From: Cryptosporidium bovis
Taxonomy: Eukaryota; Apicomplexa; Conoidasida; Eucoccidiorida; Cryptosporidiidae
DNA: 64,000 nucleotides
Direction: 5' to 3'
Assembly: GCA_009768925.2 (NCBI GenBank)
Contig: VHIT02000051.1
Span: 5,498-69,497 of the forward strand
Positions 61,358 to 64,000 of this stretch are shown here, piece by piece. The notes under the pieces were generated by a model that saw only the letters and a list, made by a program, of their open reading frames with translations, was not told the DNA's origin and did no database searches. Numbering within the stretch: the first letter of the stretch is position 1; each line of letters begins with the position of its first letter. The position numbers and the translations under genes were made by a program.

Positions 61358-64000
61358 ATGCAAATGGTATCAAATTTTTACGATGAAGAGATCAGAAATA
61401 CAATTAAATCACTTCACAAAAAACTTCTCAAATTATTTTATCTTGAGAATCAAAAGACTTTTGAATTATTGAATGAAATAAATAATTCTATTTCTGAATC
61501 TTCTGAATACGGAATTTCACAATGTATAGATATTATTATCCCTCCAATAGTTATGGTTATTCATAAATATATTAAAAATGATAACTACTCTAAATTAAAC
61601 AAAGGAAACTCAAAAGAATCACATCAAGAATGTTCAAGTAATTCAGTAAATACTACATTACTTGAAGAACTCTTTAAAATACTGTACAATGTATTATTCA
61701 AAATAAATTCAGGGGATAATATAGTTTCTAATCGCATTTCAATGATTTTCTACGATATCTTATTCCCAATTACACAAACATTTCGCATCTGCAAAATTCA
61801 GAAAAATGAATCTCTTATAAATTTGTTAATTAAAATAGTGAATCAAGATCTTCGTTTATTTTGGAGGTATTGGAAATATGATTTATCCGATCCAAAAGGT
61901 CAATATTTAATAATTCCAGTAATGATAAACTATTTTTTATCGATTTCACTGCCTCTTCCCAATGAGAATAAGGTTCATTCTAATTATGTCCTTTACTCAA
62001 AAAATAACAGAAAAACATCCCTTGAAACAATTTCAAAAATTCCTAACATTATTGACAACAATGAAATTTTAATAAAAATATTCCCCGGAGTAATTCAAGC
62101 AGTTAGTTTGCAAATACTAAATATTGATATAGATAATACACCCTTTGAAATTATTGATTTATCTCTTAAAACATTCATAGAATGGTTCAGTTACTGTATT
62201 AGTGATAACAATACTAAACAAATTTCTTCTCAAACTATTATATCGTCAACTATAAATACTGGTAAGATTATAGAACACATCCTAAATTTTAAGTCAAACG
62301 ATCTCTCTTTATTTAAATCCTCCAGAAATATAGAGAAAAATGAGCACAAATGTAAAAAGATATCAACAATAAGAAGGTTTTTTATTGAAATAGCAAATTC
62401 TTGTTTAATAAATTCATTTGAAAACTTTATTAGATATTCTAAATTGACATTGAAAAGGTGTGTCGACTTTTTATTTTCTATGTGCCAAAATGCAGAAGAA
62501 AATTCAATAATTAAATTTTTGAAATTCCTAAATGAAACCTTTTCATCTGAAAATTCTGATCAAAAGTCACGATTTTTTGAGGAATATTTTTCTGAAATTT
62601 CCACACACTTTCAATGTGGTATCTTTGATAGAAAAAAACTGAATAGTTACAACAGAGTCGATGTATGTGAATTATTAAATATAATTTCAAGAGATTATGG
62701 AATAATGTTTATTAGAAATAAATTGAACATTAACTTAAATTATTTGGATTTAGAAAATATGTTGAATTCGCTTTTTGAAAGTTTCATTTCTAATAATTCA
62801 TTTGAAATCTATCAAAAGAATATTTTGAAACTTGTTCATATAATCGAAAAGTTTGATACTAATAGACCCTTGGTATGTTCTAAAGAAAACTTAAGAATTG
62901 AGACACAGAATATTAATATGGAAATTACAGATGTAATATTCTCAAATGAAATACATGAGACAAAAAACACTTTCAACAGTGACGACTTTTTACGTAATAT
63001 TAGTGTTTTCCAGTTTTTTGGTGACATAATTACATCTATTTTTTGTGGGAAATTTGAAGAGGATAACATTTATAGTTTTAGATCTCTTTCACTATTTGCA
63101 ATGGATACAATATCAATTTTATTGATCAATTTGAAAAATGAAGCAATTTTATGTTGTTTTAATGACTTATTTAGACGAAAACTTTCAGATCCAAATAATT
63201 CATTATTTGAGTCATTTACAGATTTTTTAACATATTTTATTCTTTGTTATCTGACAGAATATCTGATAAATTATAATATGGAGGATCATAAAAAACCTTG
63301 TAATTTTTATAACAAAAGTAGAGACGAAATTTCACAATTACTAACTAATTTGCTTGAACTTTTAATGAAAGAATTTTCAAAAACAATCTCATTCAATTGT
63401 AAAACCATTTATTCAATAGTAAATGTTAATATATTATTAATCTCAATTGGTAATATTTTTAAAATAGCAAACGATGTTGAACAAAATAAAGATGTATATA
63501 TTCAGAAATTCAACTCTATGATTTTTAATTTAATTCTTTGTTTCTATGACAGACGAAATATTACACATAATAATGCAAGATACGTTCTGGTTCAGTTTTC
63601 CACTCTATTTGGTTCAACTAATTGCACAGATTCTATTATTAAAGAATTATTAACTAATTATTCAGCTGACATATTAAAACCAATAGAAACAATGCTCTAT
63701 AATAAGGCCCAACGGGAAATGATTGAAGTCCTGTTGTTTTTGTTTGAAAATTGTCAAATAGAGCTTTTGATTGAACTGGAAGATTTAGTTGAGAAGATAA
63801 TTAATATTAATATTGAAGAAAATATGTGGATATTTGAGTTTATTCATATAATATCGTATCGCTTATCATCGAGGTTATATTATAAAAACAAACAAATTAC
63901 TTCTGAATTGATTTTTGAGCACATTAAGAGCTTTACCAATTTGAAGGAGGAAATTAATATTAGTTTTCGTGGTACTGGTGAAAATATCAGAAAAATGATC
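61358..64000 (+). CDS. large helical repeat protein, possibly TTI1-like (partial)
   Basis: An open frame of 881 codons from the ATG at 61358 to the window edge, with no stop; the 3' end is outside. The product is Asn/Ile/Leu-rich and almost wholly helical, with no signal peptide or catalytic motif. The N-terminal paired helices (for example RNTIKSLHKKLLKLFYLEN, then PPIVMVIHKYI) look like HEAT repeats and recall the start of TTI1, a subunit of the TTT complex that helps PIKK kinases fold. This is a tentative fit: sequence is too divergent to call by eye. It is transcribed divergently from the kinesin across 234 bp. Confidence 0.65.
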   Translation, partial: MQMVSNFYDEEIRNTIKSLHKKLLKLFYLENQKTFELLNEINNSISESSEYGISQCIDIIIPPIVMVIHKYIKNDNYSKLNKGNSKESHQECSSNSVNTTLLEELFKILYNVLFKINSGDNIVSNRISMIFYDILFPITQTFRICKIQKNESLINLLIKIVNQDLRLFWRYWKYDLSDPKGQYLIIPVMINYFLSISLPLPNENKVHSNYVLYSKNNRKTSLETISKIPNIIDNNEILIKIFPGVIQAVSLQILNIDIDNTPFEIIDLSLKTFIEWFSYCISDNNTKQISSQTIISSTINTGKIIEHILNFKSNDLSLFKSSRNIEKNEHKCKKISTIRRFFIEIANSCLINSFENFIRYSKLTLKRCVDFLFSMCQNAEENSIIKFLKFLNETFSSENSDQKSRFFEEYFSEISTHFQCGIFDRKKLNSYNRVDVCELLNIISRDYGIMFIRNKLNINLNYLDLENMLNSLFESFISNNSFEIYQKNILKLVHIIEKFDTNRPLVCSKENLRIETQNINMEITDVIFSNEIHETKNTFNSDDFLRNISVFQFFGDIITSIFCGKFEEDNIYSFRSLSLFAMDTISILLINLKNEAILCCFNDLFRRKLSDPNNSLFESFTDFLTYFILCYLTEYLINYNMEDHKKPCNFYNKSRDEISQLLTNLLELLMKEFSKTISFNCKTIYSIVNVNILLISIGNIFKIANDVEQNKDVYIQKFNSMIFNLILCFYDRRNITHNNARYVLVQFSTLFGSTNCTDSIIKELLTNYSADILKPIETMLYNKAQREMIEVLLFLFENCQIELLIELEDLVEKIININIEENMWIFEFIHIISYRLSSRLYYKNKQITSELIFEHIKSFTNLKEEINISFRGTGENIRKMI

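Overview
The window is a compact eukaryotic nuclear segment, most likely from Cryptosporidium (Apicomplexa) or a very close relative. The evidence is AT-rich DNA, about one gene per 1.5 kb, short intergenic gaps, and short (mostly 45-66 bp) introns with a strong GTAAG-type donor. There is also a short-type RPA1 without the N-terminal interaction domain, and promoter motifs of the AP2 (TGCATGCA) and E2F-like (GGCGCC, TTCCCGCC) kinds described for this genus. I saw no mobile element, CRISPR array, phage or bacterial gene cluster. The genus is inferred; the species cannot be fixed from the sequence. Two undetermined bases lie at 655-656.

Layout. 1-13 kb: RPA1, Ubc13, an NKAP-like splicing factor, the proteasome chaperone UMP1/POMP, ribosomal protein eL43, a small unknown protein ending in Cys-Cys, UTP15, two unknown proteins (one a previously hidden two-exon gene), a divergent AAA ATPase whose Walker A codons are split by an intron, and the splicing factor SF3B6 in four tiny exons. 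13-23.5 kb: a membrane-anchored cyclic nucleotide phosphodiesterase, the GPI transamidase subunit GAA1, the helicase DBP10, DPH3, the Rab geranylgeranyltransferase beta subunit and RRP15. 23.5-41 kb: a NUP98-NUP96 precursor, a 3-ketoacyl-CoA reductase, a small Cys-rich membrane protein, PA2G4/EBP1, the PP4 regulatory subunit SMEK, the U-box ligase UFD2, an MRS2/CorA magnesium transporter and RPS18. 41-64 kb: a GYF-domain protein, eIF3j, two unknown proteins, a thioredoxin-fold protein, a NUP35-like RRM protein, tRNA-Arg(TCG), a REB1/TTF1-like Myb protein, the APC/C subunit CDC16, proteasome beta-2, histone H3, the RNA polymerase I subunit RPA12, a TBC RabGAP, a METTL22-like methyltransferase, kinesin-14 and a large HEAT-like protein that runs off the end.

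Most genes are housekeeping. Ribosome production is strongly represented: UTP15, DBP10, RRP15, RPA12, the REB1-like factor, PA2G4, RPS18, eL43 and eIF3j. Proteasome assembly and core (UMP1, beta-2), nuclear pore (NUP98-96, NUP35-like), splicing (SF3B6, NKAP), ubiquitin (Ubc13, UFD2, CDC16) and Rab control (RabGGTase beta, TBC) also appear. I reconstructed 25 introns in 14 genes by hand. Each joins exons in frame and restores family-conserved residues where a family is known. Several of these genes (SF3B6, RRP15, UMP1, the 3-ketoacyl-CoA reductase, the small gene at 9286-9701) are invisible or broken if only long open frames are read.

The most notable points are the histone H3 substitutions at residues 56 and 115, the AAA ATPase, a recurring TTACCGC/GCGGTAA promoter motif, the short intron-dense SF3B6, the CC-ending small protein, and a 1.27 kb gap with no gene I can see.
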